A stretch of DNA of 64,000 nucleotides from Planctomyces sp. SH-PL14 (lineage in GTDB: Bacteria; Planctomycetota; Planctomycetia; Planctomycetales; Planctomycetaceae): contig NZ_CP011270.1 of NCBI RefSeq assembly GCF_001610835.1, positions 3,428,001 to 3,492,000 on the forward strand, read 5' to 3'. The notes under the pieces were generated by a model. It saw only the letters and a list, made by a program, of their open reading frames with translations, made no database searches and was not told the origin of the DNA. The translations under genes were made by a program, and so were the position numbers. Shown one piece after another: positions 35,535-44,034 of this stretch (its first letter is position 1; every line of letters begins with the position of its first letter).

Positions 35535-38399
35535 TTACTCCCGGACCGTCCAGAGCTTGAGTCCCTGCGGCGTGCAGCAGGCGAACTCGTTCGGCCGGTT
35601 GGTGTGGATCATGGCGACCGGGGAAAACGCGACGGTTCCCCGGCTCCCCACCTTGTAGCTGTCGTCGGAGATTGAGAGCGGCACGAACTCGCCGCCCCCT
35701 GCGGTCCTGGTCCACAGGATGAGGCGGCCGTCCCGGAGAAAGACGCCGACAGGATCCGACAGCCCCAGTTCCAGCGGACGGGGACGGACCGCTTCGCGCG
35801 GCTTCAGGTCGAACAGCCGCGCGCCATCGGCCCAGAGCGCGGCGAGTCGCGGGACCGTGTGCGGCACGGTGCCGGTGATCTGCGTAATCGGAGCGGGGAG
35901 TTCGAAGGACTCCTGTTCCATCACCGCGGTCGCACTCGGGCCGAACCACCGGATCGCGTAGAGAAGCCGTCCGTGGCTGACGTAGGCTCCGGACTCCCGA
36001 ACGGTGATCGCGGTATGCTTGACGATCCGGCCGAAGTCTTCGACGCGCCAGTCCAGCTTCCGGGTGAGAACTGGAACTCCATGGCCGTATCCATCGCACA
36101 CGCGGATCTCCGACTGACCACCGAGCGACCACGTTAAGCGCGCAAAGGAGTCGACCGCCAGGTCGCCGACCTTCGCGAACCAGCCGGGCGTTTCGACGCG
36201 GAAATCGGCCAGCTGCGCCGGGCGGAGAATCGGGGGATCGTGTATCCCGCCGCAGTAGGTCAGGTGCACGCGCAACTGCGTCACCTCCTCCACGGTCATC
36301 AGAATCCGCTGGCCCTGTCCCGTTCCCGGGGGGAAGTGCCATTCCACCGAATCCGCGGCCGCAGAAGAGTCCCACCGTCCGTGCTGGAAGAGCAGGACCG
36401 AGTTCTTGTCGGTCTCCATCCACCCGGCGACGAAGTAGTGGGTCATCGTCCCCTTGAGAACCTGCCACTCCACCCCCGGCCGCAGGGGGATGACCCGCTG
36501 CCGCTGGAACGGCGATGCGGACGATCGGGCGTCGAGCGGTTCGGTTCGCTTCTTCGCGGTGGGCCGGAACCGGCGGCAATCCCGTCCCAGGAGCCGGTCC
36601 GAGGGAACGAGTCGCTCCACGGCGCGCAGCGCGGCGTCGACGTCTCCAAAGCGGGTTTCGAGGGCGCGGGCGGCGACGACCTGGACGCTCTCCTTCGCGG
36701 CCGCCTGAACGGAGGGATCGGGGTACTGGAGGGCGGTGTCGGGGATCCGCTGGAGAACGATCGCCTGGGCCGTGAGCGGCAGGCTTTCGTCCGACAGAGA
36801 AGCCACCAGACGCCCCGCCGTGTCGTGACGGCCCATCTCGGCCAGCCAGTCGAGCGATTGCCGGAGGCACTTCTCCGCCTGAGCCGAACCGGGCCAGCCC
36901 GCCTCCAGGGTCTGCAGCGCTTCATCGCGAACGTGAACCTTCTCGTCGAGCAGATGCGCCGCCCCGAGGAAGTCCAGACGGACCCGGCACTCCGTTACGG
37001 CGACCCGGTACTCCGTTTCGGCTTCGTCGGGTTCGTCCAGCCGCGCGAACAGGTCCCCCGCCTCGACGTGCCGCTTCTGCTCCCGGTAGATCTCGATCGC
37101 TTCCCGCAGGTGCCCGCCCCGCTCCAGGCAACGGGCGGCATCGATCGGCCGGTTGAGCTTGTCGCGATAGAGGACCGCCGCCTCGCGATGGAACTTTCCG
37201 TTCTCCAGCGCCCCGGCGGCGCTCAGGTCGTCCCCCAGGAGCCGGGAGAAGATGTAGGCGGCGCGGCGGTAGCGGCCGAGCCGGATCTCGCGCTCGGCGG
37301 CGGCGCGGTACTTGGCCATCAGCGCCGCCTGGAGGTCGAAGGGGATGTTCCAGACGTCGACGGGCCCCCCGCTGCTCAACCCTCCGAGGGCGAAGTCGAC
37401 GAGGTGGGAGAACAGGGCGAAGCCCGGCGGCGCGATCCCCCGACCGAGGTCGCCGGTCATCGGGATCGAGAACCGCAGGGCATCGTCCGGATCGACGTCG
37501 AACTTCCGGAGGAGCCGCTGGATCGCCTTGGCCCGTTCCGAAAGGATCCGCGGCGTCAGCATCGCGGCCGCCGCCGCCGCCGAGACCGCCATCCCGCCGA
37601 TCCCCTGCCCCAGCTTCTGCAGCATCCGGCCGAGGAACCCGCCCCCCAGTCCCATCCCTCCCGCGCCGCCAACGCCTCCGGCCCCCTTTCCCGCCATCCC
37701 TCCCGCGGCTCCGGCAGCGGCCTGCAGTCCCTTGCCGATGAGCCGCGCCAGCGCAGTCAGCGCGAGGGCCGGCAACGCCACGAGGGGCCGCAGGTCCGGG
37801 AGGAGTGACCGGCCGGGGAGCTTTTCGAGGTCATTCCCGTTCTGGCCGATGTCGCCGCCGTTCTTGCCGAGGATGTCGTCCAGCGTCGGCGGGACCGCGA
37901 TCTCGATTGAATGCAGCCGGGCCTGAACCGGAAGGGCCGGCACCGCGCGGGACCAGTCGGCCTCCCGCGGCTGGGGGGCGCGGACCAGATCGCGGGCGCG
38001 AAGCCGCTCCTCCCGCTCGATGCGGGTCAGCCCCAGGGCCGGATGCCAGACGAGCGCGGCTGCTTGCTCCGGAAGGAGCCCGGCCCATTCGCCATCGGCC
38101 ACGGGCGGCTCAATCCGGCTCTCGACGGGAACCCAGACGTGGTCCGCCGCGCGGCCGTATCGCGGACCGGGGAGACCGTCGGGAAAGGACGTCCCCTCAG
38201 GAAGAACCGCGAGCGCCGCGCGGACCTGCCGATCGGCCCGGGAGACCGGCAGCAGAAGAAACTCGACGGCGTCGAGCGGCACCCCCGCGCGGTCGAGTCG
38301 GTCGAGCCACACACCCGCATCATCCCCCGGCAGCAGAACCGCGGCGGCGGCACGCTGGACCCGATCGGCCAGGACGATGTGGAGTTGAAGCGGGGTCAT
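35535..38399 (-). CDS. bpX-system large protein: TPR-like plus beta-propeller
   Basis: 954 residues. The start at 38399 overlaps the previous stop (ATGA). An N-terminal domain (about 1-190) is followed by a Gly/Ala-rich, partly hydrophobic region (about 200-290), a SERAKAIQRLLRKFDVDPDD segment, then TPR-like helical repeats (about 360-560, e.g. GRYRRAAYIFSRLLGDDL, GGHLREAIEIYREQKR) and a C-terminal beta-propeller-like half (blades such as GTMTHYFVAGWMETDKNSVL and PVAMIHTNRPNEFACC). It is the last gene of the MoxR-vWA-beta-propeller operon. It is the kind of substrate-recognition or scaffold protein these predicted systems carry. Confidence 0.8.
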   Translation of the reverse strand: MTPLQLHIVLADRVQRAAAAVLLPGDDAGVWLDRLDRAGVPLDAVEFLLLPVSRADRQVRAALAVLPEGTSFPDGLPGPRYGRAADHVWVPVESRIEPPVADGEWAGLLPEQAAALVWHPALGLTRIEREERLRARDLVRAPQPREADWSRAVPALPVQARLHSIEIAVPPTLDDILGKNGGDIGQNGNDLEKLPGRSLLPDLRPLVALPALALTALARLIGKGLQAAAGAAGGMAGKGAGGVGGAGGMGLGGGFLGRMLQKLGQGIGGMAVSAAAAAAMLTPRILSERAKAIQRLLRKFDVDPDDALRFSIPMTGDLGRGIAPPGFALFSHLVDFALGGLSSGGPVDVWNIPFDLQAALMAKYRAAAEREIRLGRYRRAAYIFSRLLGDDLSAAGALENGKFHREAAVLYRDKLNRPIDAARCLERGGHLREAIEIYREQKRHVEAGDLFARLDEPDEAETEYRVAVTECRVRLDFLGAAHLLDEKVHVRDEALQTLEAGWPGSAQAEKCLRQSLDWLAEMGRHDTAGRLVASLSDESLPLTAQAIVLQRIPDTALQYPDPSVQAAAKESVQVVAARALETRFGDVDAALRAVERLVPSDRLLGRDCRRFRPTAKKRTEPLDARSSASPFQRQRVIPLRPGVEWQVLKGTMTHYFVAGWMETDKNSVLLFQHGRWDSSAAADSVEWHFPPGTGQGQRILMTVEEVTQLRVHLTYCGGIHDPPILRPAQLADFRVETPGWFAKVGDLAVDSFARLTWSLGGQSEIRVCDGYGHGVPVLTRKLDWRVEDFGRIVKHTAITVRESGAYVSHGRLLYAIRWFGPSATAVMEQESFELPAPITQITGTVPHTVPRLAALWADGARLFDLKPREAVRPRPLELGLSDPVGVFLRDGRLILWTRTAGGGEFVPLSISDDSYKVGSRGTVAFSPVAMIHTNRPNEFACCTPQGLKLWTVRE

Positions 38400-41215
38400 G
38401 TCAGGGAACGCAGAAAGGGACGCAGCAGGCTCTGCAGGATGTCGTGATCGGTCACGGTCTGGACGTTCGGGCCGAGGAAGTATTCGTCCCCCCACCGTCG
38501 CCCGTCCGCGCACCAGCCGGAGACGCGGGACTCGCTGAGGACCAGGGTGAACTCGGGAATGCCGGCATCCGACGACCGGCAGTGCAGCAGGCCGCGGGAA
38601 TCGAGCGTGGCGGTGCTGCCGTCCGGCCAGCGGGCCTCCGAGAGCGTGAACCCGGATCCCGCGGGGGTTCGATCGGTCTCAAAGGGGCGCTGGTTCCCGG
38701 AATCGAAGCCGGCACTCGCCCGCTGCATGTGAAGCTGCGAGGGGGCGAGCAGGGGGGGCATGAAGACCATGCTGTGCCCCTTGACGGAGACGAGCGCCAG
38801 CCGTCCCTCGGAGACGCCGATCGAGCGGTACCGCTTGTAGAGCGTCCGCTGCGGAATCTGTCGCCAGTATCCGTCGTTGAGGATCTTGTAGGGATCGCGG
38901 GCCTGCTTGTCCGGGCGGCCCATCTGCACCTCGTGGCACTGGAGCGGATCGCTGAGCCGCAGGACGTACCGCCGGGCGTTGAGCGAGGCCCCGGGATTGA
39001 GGACCACGAGGGATCCGTCCGGATTGGCCGCTTCGATCCGCGTGTCGTGGGAGAGAGGGAGCGAGATCTTACCCAGCGGCTGGAATCGCCCCTTCTCGTC
39101 CGGCACATGGAGCAGGACCTCCCCCGTCGAACAGACACCGACGAGCCCGCCGCGGGCCGGAGAGTCGAACAGGCAGGCCGACCGGCCGACCGGACTGGCG
39201 GGGGACAACGGAATCCGGTCCCAGACGACGCGTCCCGCCATCGCGGACGCGACGTCCCACCCCTCCGGCGACTTGTAGAACCGGCCGTGCTTCCAGGTCG
39301 CTCCCGGCGGAACCTTGGACGTATGGAGAATCTTTCCGTTCCCCGGATGGACGAGGTCGACGTCGGCGTAGCGGAGGGAGAGCAGGCCGTGGTGCCAGGC
39401 GACGCCGAGGACAGTTTCGATCGGAAGCTGGAGCCTGACGATGTTGTCGAGGGCTCCCTGGCCGACGTGGACTTCGAGGTACGACAGCTCCGCGTGCCGG
39501 GCCCGTCCCACGACCATCTGGAGGATGGTCGAGCCGGAATTGTACTGCCACCACACCAGGTCGCCGGGGGGCATCCGCCGCGTCACCTCCCGCCCGCCGA
39601 ACCGCCGCGCGCCGTTTGGTTCCCGTTCCCAGAACAGGAGCCGCTGGTCGCCAGTGAGGATCGCGTACCGCCGCGGGGCGTCATCTCCCTCGGAGAGGGG
39701 GATCAGGTTCCGCCAGTTCGCCAGGTCCGACGGCAGACGCAGGGGGAACTCGGCAAGCCGGAGGATCGCCGGGAGCGCGGCGCCGTGGTCGTCGTCGAGG
39801 AGCTTGGGAGCGGGCTGACTGCCGCGGGACTCGAACAGCACCGACAGGTCGAGCCGGGCGTGGCGAAGGGTCCGGATACCGCGGAGCGAGCGGGAGAGCA
39901 GTTGAAAGTCCCCCTCCCGCGTCACGAGCCCCGCGTAACAGACCGGGAGCTGCTCGGCGAGCGCGCGGCGGAAGGCGTGGTCGGCGTGGACCTCCTCGCT
40001 GGTCAGGACAATGACCTCCGCCTCGGCGGACGCCGGGAGCTTCGCGACTTCCGGCAACGCCGAGCCCGGATGGAGCCGCGGGTCGAGCGCCGCGAGATGC
40101 TCCTCGAGGCCGGCCCGGGTCGTGAGGTCGACCGGAACCAGCTTGTCCCCCGCGGCCCGGAAGACCCGCGCCGTCCCGTCCCGCTCAGCCATCGCGGCGA
40201 GCGCCAGGGCGGCCGCGGTGACGTAGACCCGCGGCACGCCCCACATCCGCAGGCCGCTGTCGAGGAGCAGGATCCGGTCGCGGGGCGGATGCGTGGGGGG
40301 CGTTTCCCGGCGAAGGTACAGCGCCTCGTTCAGCGCGATGCGGGTCATCAGCGTGTCGTCGTCGTGCGCGAGCTCGCTGAGGAGCAGCCGGTCGAGTGGA
40401 CCGCGGTTCGAGATGTCCGAGACACCGCCGAGCGGCAGCTCCTCGGGCTCCGCAAGCGGCCGCGGGAGCGAGACGACGGCGGTGAGATTCTTCGCCAGCC
40501 GCATCAGTCCGGCGAACTCGTCGACCTTCAGCAGCTCCTCGATCAGCCGCGTCACGGTCGGGGTCTCGGCGGGCTCCTCCGGCTCGACTTCCTCGGTCGG
40601 AAGAGGCCGCGGCACGCGGTCGAGCCCGGTCCGCAGCCGCTGCCGGATCGTCTCCTCGTCGACGCGGCGGAGGCCGTCGCACAGGCCGCGAAGCTCGATG
40701 CTCCACTGCCCGATGCTCTTGAGGAGCGGGCTCGGCGACTCGTGGGCCCGCATCCACCCGGCCGAGTCAAGCAGCGCCAGAATCTCCCGGGCCTGCTCCG
40801 ACGTCGTCCGCACCGGATGCCGTTCGAGAACGGTCTCGATCAGGCTCACCTTCCCGGCCAGCGACGTCCGCAGCGCCGCCGGAAGCTGGTAGACCTTCCC
40901 GAGCTGACGAACCGCGTCATCGTGCCACTTCCCGGCGATCGTCCGCAGCCGCAGCGAGAGCGCCCGCTCCAGCTCGACGAGCTGTCCGGAGTCGCTGGGC
41001 CACGTCTCGCGGCAGGCGGCCAGCGCCAGCACAACCATGTCGAGAGGCGGGAAGCCGCGAGACTCGAAGGGACGCAGGACCGCCTGGATCTCCTGGCGAA
41101 AGGCGATCGTTCCGCCGCCGGTCCATTCAATGGCATCCGGCTCGCCCGCCCAGCGCCAGAAGGCGTCTTCGCTGGGGGCGAGATAACGGAGCGTTTCCGC
41201 GCTGACGTCGCTCAT
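38396..41215 (-). CDS. vWA-domain plus beta-propeller protein of the MoxR ternary system
   Basis: 939 residues. An alpha-helical N-terminal part (about 1-300) is followed by a von Willebrand A-like domain (about 311-490) beginning DRILLLDSGLRMWG, where D319 and neighbours replace the usual DxSxS metal site, and containing EAEVIVLTSEEVHADHAF. The C-terminal half is a beta-propeller with repeated WWQYNSGSTIL / GLLSLRYADVDLVHPG-type blades. MoxR ATPases work with vWA partners as chaperones or remodellers. Start and stop overlap neighbouring genes by ATGA, so it is translated as part of the five-gene operon. Confidence 0.85.
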   Translation of the reverse strand: MSDVSAETLRYLAPSEDAFWRWAGEPDAIEWTGGGTIAFRQEIQAVLRPFESRGFPPLDMVVLALAACRETWPSDSGQLVELERALSLRLRTIAGKWHDDAVRQLGKVYQLPAALRTSLAGKVSLIETVLERHPVRTTSEQAREILALLDSAGWMRAHESPSPLLKSIGQWSIELRGLCDGLRRVDEETIRQRLRTGLDRVPRPLPTEEVEPEEPAETPTVTRLIEELLKVDEFAGLMRLAKNLTAVVSLPRPLAEPEELPLGGVSDISNRGPLDRLLLSELAHDDDTLMTRIALNEALYLRRETPPTHPPRDRILLLDSGLRMWGVPRVYVTAAALALAAMAERDGTARVFRAAGDKLVPVDLTTRAGLEEHLAALDPRLHPGSALPEVAKLPASAEAEVIVLTSEEVHADHAFRRALAEQLPVCYAGLVTREGDFQLLSRSLRGIRTLRHARLDLSVLFESRGSQPAPKLLDDDHGAALPAILRLAEFPLRLPSDLANWRNLIPLSEGDDAPRRYAILTGDQRLLFWEREPNGARRFGGREVTRRMPPGDLVWWQYNSGSTILQMVVGRARHAELSYLEVHVGQGALDNIVRLQLPIETVLGVAWHHGLLSLRYADVDLVHPGNGKILHTSKVPPGATWKHGRFYKSPEGWDVASAMAGRVVWDRIPLSPASPVGRSACLFDSPARGGLVGVCSTGEVLLHVPDEKGRFQPLGKISLPLSHDTRIEAANPDGSLVVLNPGASLNARRYVLRLSDPLQCHEVQMGRPDKQARDPYKILNDGYWRQIPQRTLYKRYRSIGVSEGRLALVSVKGHSMVFMPPLLAPSQLHMQRASAGFDSGNQRPFETDRTPAGSGFTLSEARWPDGSTATLDSRGLLHCRSSDAGIPEFTLVLSESRVSGWCADGRRWGDEYFLGPNVQTVTDHDILQSLLRPFLRSLT

Positions 41216-41946
41216 CGCCCCTCCTCCCGGCCCACGGCGTGATCGCCTGAGAGCCGGATCGCAGCGCGGGAGGCGGCGGCGAAGTCCTCACCGCGCAGGC
41301 GTTCCCACGCTCCGTCCGGAGCAAAGAGCGCGACGTCCCTCGGAGCGAGATCCAGAAGTCGAGCAACCGCCGCCGAGGGGAGCCGGGGGATGAGCCGCCA
41401 GCCAGCCGGGAGCGCAATGCCGTCCTGCTCCACGTACGGAGCGGACGGCAACGGGGGAAGCGGCGTGCCGCAAACGAAAACCCGATCGCCCCCATCCCGC
41501 GCGAACCGCCACCGCTCAAGCCGCACCCGCGGCGCCCCAACGGCGTACCGGGACCAATCGGCCCACGAAAAGAGTGCCGCGTTCGGAGTCGTCTCAACGT
41601 CCGACCGCTCGCAGCGGAGCGTCGCCGGCCGCAGCCGCGTCCCGGAAAACGCGCTGACCGGAAGTTCGACCGGGACCGCATCGCGGAGGGCGATCCACTT
41701 CGCCGCCGGCAACGTGCCGGCGCTGAGAAGGTTCCCCTCGGGACGCAACGCGCCGTCCGGCCCGATGTCGAACCGCACCGCGTTCGGAAGAGCGAGAAAC
41801 TTCAGACGATCCGCGTCCGGCAGGTCGACACCGCAGAGCCAGAGCACACCCTCGACTTCGGCGACCTCAACACCGGGAACGAGCCGGCACCCCCCCAACG
41901 CGGGGAGCGCGGCGCGATCGATCCGCAGGGCCCATGTCGCCTTCAC
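41212..41946 (-). CDS. Small beta-rich bpX-domain protein
   Basis: 244 residues from a GTG overlapping the MoxR stop. The sequence WALRIDRAALPALGGCRLV, GVLWLCGVDL, GTPLPPLPSAPYVEQDGI and GWRLIPRLPSAAVARLLDLA follow the pattern of a bpX domain I associate with MoxR-vWA-beta-propeller systems (domain number not assigned). It contains no enzyme motif and is likely an adaptor. Confidence 0.7.
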   Translation of the reverse strand: MKATWALRIDRAALPALGGCRLVPGVEVAEVEGVLWLCGVDLPDADRLKFLALPNAVRFDIGPDGALRPEGNLLSAGTLPAAKWIALRDAVPVELPVSAFSGTRLRPATLRCERSDVETTPNAALFSWADWSRYAVGAPRVRLERWRFARDGGDRVFVCGTPLPPLPSAPYVEQDGIALPAGWRLIPRLPSAAVARLLDLAPRDVALFAPDGAWERLRGEDFAAASRAAIRLSGDHAVGREEGR

Positions 41947-43106
41947 GTCTCGACTCCAAACTTGGCCCACAGGTCCTTCACGCGGCCGCCGAGCTGCTCG
42001 CGGAGCGCCGCATCCGTGACCCACTCCGTCCGTCCCGCCAGGACACCGAGCTGGTCCCGCAGGTAGGACCGGTCCGCCTCCGCCACGTTCTCCTGCGCCA
42101 CGCGACTGGCGATCCGGTCGAGATCCCGCGCGAGCGCCTCCGCATCGGGAGCGCTGTTGGAATGCGAGAGCCGATGCCGCGGACCGGGAGCGTCCTGTGA
42201 GTGCTGCTCGATCGACTGCTGGACGAGCGCCGCGATGACTTCCCGCTGCTCGTCGGTGTCCCACGTGTGCTTGAGGACCCACACGTCCGACGGCTGGGCA
42301 TCGGTCCGGCCGCACATGACGGCGCTCGCGGCAATAAGCCGCTGATACTTCACGGCCCGCCGGTCCGAGATCGGGATCCCGGCATGCCGCAGCCGGTGGA
42401 CCAGCTCCACGTAGCACGGCCGGACCTCCGCGACATTCACGAGCCGCACCAGCGCCTGAAGCTCCCGGATGTCATCGGCCGAGATCAGCGTCTCCTCGGC
42501 AACAGGATGCGCATCGAGGTTCCAGCCGGCATGCAGGACATCGTGAAGCTGTTCCTGAGGAACGTTGTCGCACGGAACCCGGACGAGGAACCGGTCGAAG
42601 AGCGCCTTGAGCGCGTCCTCCTCGGGAAGATGATTGCTCGCCCCGATCGCCATCAGGAGCGGCAGCTTGCGGGTCTCACGCCCGCGGCGGAAGACCCGCT
42701 CGTTCAAGACCATCAGCAGACTGTTGAGGATGGCGCTGTTGGCGTTGAGCAGCTCGTCGAGAAAGACCAGCGAGGCTTCGGGCAGCATCCCCTCGGTGTT
42801 CGTCACCAGGTCGCCGTCCCGGAGCTTGCGGATATCGAACGGCCCGAACAGCTCGTTGGGTTCGGTGAACCGCGTCAGCAGGTAGTCGAAGACCCGCCCA
42901 TGCAGCCGCTGGCCCAGCCGGTGGACGAGCGCACTCTTGGCGGTCCCCGGCGGCCCGAGCAGGAACAGGTGCTCTCCGCCGGCGAGACAGACCCCCATCA
43001 GGTCGATGATCTCATCCTTCCCGACGAACTCCGACTTCATCGGGGCCAAGACGCTCTCCACCAGCCGCCGGGCAATCGCCAGCCGCCGTTCGGTTTCATC
43101 GGACAT
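41943..43106 (-). CDS. MoxR-family AAA+ ATPase
   Basis: 387 residues. Walker A GPPGTAKS at about 51-58, Walker B VFLDE at about 114-118, sensor I Asn within GASNHLPEEDALKAL, and an Arg finger in FDRFLVR. The C-terminal 130 residues are helical with a long charged region. MoxR proteins assemble into rings and remodel protein complexes with vWA partners. The start at 43106 (MSDETERR) overlaps the previous gene by 11 bp and is preferred because further in-frame starts fall inside that gene. It is the energy-using component of the operon. Confidence 0.92.
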   Translation of the reverse strand: MSDETERRLAIARRLVESVLAPMKSEFVGKDEIIDLMGVCLAGGEHLFLLGPPGTAKSALVHRLGQRLHGRVFDYLLTRFTEPNELFGPFDIRKLRDGDLVTNTEGMLPEASLVFLDELLNANSAILNSLLMVLNERVFRRGRETRKLPLLMAIGASNHLPEEDALKALFDRFLVRVPCDNVPQEQLHDVLHAGWNLDAHPVAEETLISADDIRELQALVRLVNVAEVRPCYVELVHRLRHAGIPISDRRAVKYQRLIAASAVMCGRTDAQPSDVWVLKHTWDTDEQREVIAALVQQSIEQHSQDAPGPRHRLSHSNSAPDAEALARDLDRIASRVAQENVAEADRSYLRDQLGVLAGRTEWVTDAALREQLGGRVKDLWAKFGVET

Positions 43107-43779
43107 CGGGAACCGGCTCCTTGGTAGGTTCTTGGGCGGTGTGTTCCGGGGATTCCAGTGGGAGGTGCGAGACGAGTTCCGGGTGAGCCCCGCCGGCAAT
43201 GCGAATCGCCTCCCGGATCCGCGCGTCCACCAGCCGCGAACGGTCGCCGGCCGAGACGATCCGGTCAACGTACAGACTTCTCAGACAGGGATCGTGAACA
43301 ATCGGTTCGATCGAGCCAATCGAGTCCAGCGGCATCCCGACCGAAGAGAGCGGCCACGCCCGTCCCCAGCGAAGGAGAACCTGCCCCAGCGGATCCCCTT
43401 CCGAGGCCGCCTTGGCGAGACGGTACAGGTCGGGCAGGAACCGGAAGACGAGGTCGACGGAATAGAGAATCGGGACCAGGGTCGCCGGCGGGCCCCCCGA
43501 AGGCATCGGAGCATTCTCCGCCAGATCGCGGGAGACCACCTCCTCGCCGAGATGGCGGTGAGCGAAGCACTGCGACGCCCGGTAGAACTGCCCGACGGCC
43601 CAGGTCAGGGCGGGCAGATGGAGAGCGGGGGGCGTTCCGGCCAGGTGGAGGCGGTAGTCCTGCTCGAACACCGCAATCCACGCGACCGCCTCCTGGATCT
43701 CCTTCCGCGACGGCGCGTCGGCGGGGCCGATGCCTCCGCGGCCGGTGAGGAAGACGGATTCGAAGTAGGAGCGAACCAA
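43096..43779 (-). CDS. Alpha-helical first protein of the MoxR operon
   Basis: 227 residues, all helical: ALHLPALTWAVGQFYRASQC, VPILYSVDLVFRFLPDLYR, QVLLRWGRAWPLSSVG and MPLDSIGSIEPIVHD. The start is a TTG at 43779, since no ATG gives a sensible protein; an ATG further upstream is in another frame. It overlaps MoxR by 11 bp. Proteins of this shape precede MoxR in ternary systems and carry one of the bpX domains. Function not known; adaptor is inferred. Confidence 0.7.
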   Translation of the reverse strand: MVRSYFESVFLTGRGGIGPADAPSRKEIQEAVAWIAVFEQDYRLHLAGTPPALHLPALTWAVGQFYRASQCFAHRHLGEEVVSRDLAENAPMPSGGPPATLVPILYSVDLVFRFLPDLYRLAKAASEGDPLGQVLLRWGRAWPLSSVGMPLDSIGSIEPIVHDPCLRSLYVDRIVSAGDRSRLVDARIREAIRIAGGAHPELVSHLPLESPEHTAQEPTKEPVPDVR

Positions 43780-43958
43780 GATCGCGTTCTGACCTGCTTA
43801 TAAGGAGTTGTTCGTGCCGCGTTCTCGTCGGACGGACAGTCTTTGTACAACCGATCGTGCGACAGCCACCAGAGACGAGCTGGACACCAGTTCGTCTCTG
43901 GTGCATTTGCCGAATGGCGGTAAGGACCGAGGACGATTCCGGTATCTCAACCCCGTCC
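43780..43958. promoter_or_regulatory. Upstream region of the MoxR-bpX operon with a 17-bp hairpin
   Basis: 43867-43883 and 43887-43903 form a near-perfect inverted repeat with 17-bp arms (one G/A mismatch, tolerated as G-U) around a 3-base ACA loop. It lies 88-124 bp upstream of the operon start. It may be an operator or a structured leader element. A TATAAG at 43797-43802 is the nearest -10-like sequence on the minus strand. Confidence 0.6.
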
Positions 43959-44026
43959 TCGCCGGCACGACGCCGACAGCTCAAACCCAACGTGCGACGG
44001 CAGCCGGGGTCAAGGGGGTCTCACCC
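43959..44026 (+). repeat. Dispersed intergenic repeat, copy D, left fragment
   Basis: First about 68 bp of a repeat copy, ending at TCACCC where the IS4-family element interrupts it. The continuing part begins again at 45494. The reconstructed repeat across the insertion reads GGGTCTCACCCCC as in the uninterrupted copies, apart from the duplicated target. Confidence 0.9.
44016..44026. repeat. Left copy of 11-bp target-site duplication
   Basis: GGGTCTCACCC occurs here and again at 45494-45504, flanking the IS element exactly. Size 11 bp is normal for the IS4 family. It shows the element landed in a pre-existing repeat copy by transposition. Confidence 0.9.
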
Positions 44027-44034
44027 AATGCTGT

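Noticed and set aside
37805-41242. Long plus-strand open frame opposite the bpX genes
   Set aside because: It is antisense to convincing vWA/propeller coding sequence, is Arg/Pro/Gly-rich and has no domain; GC-rich DNA produces such shadows.
41946-42417. Longer start for the small bpX protein (to 42417)
   Set aside because: The extra residues lie inside moxR in another frame; the GTG overlapping the MoxR stop is the better start.
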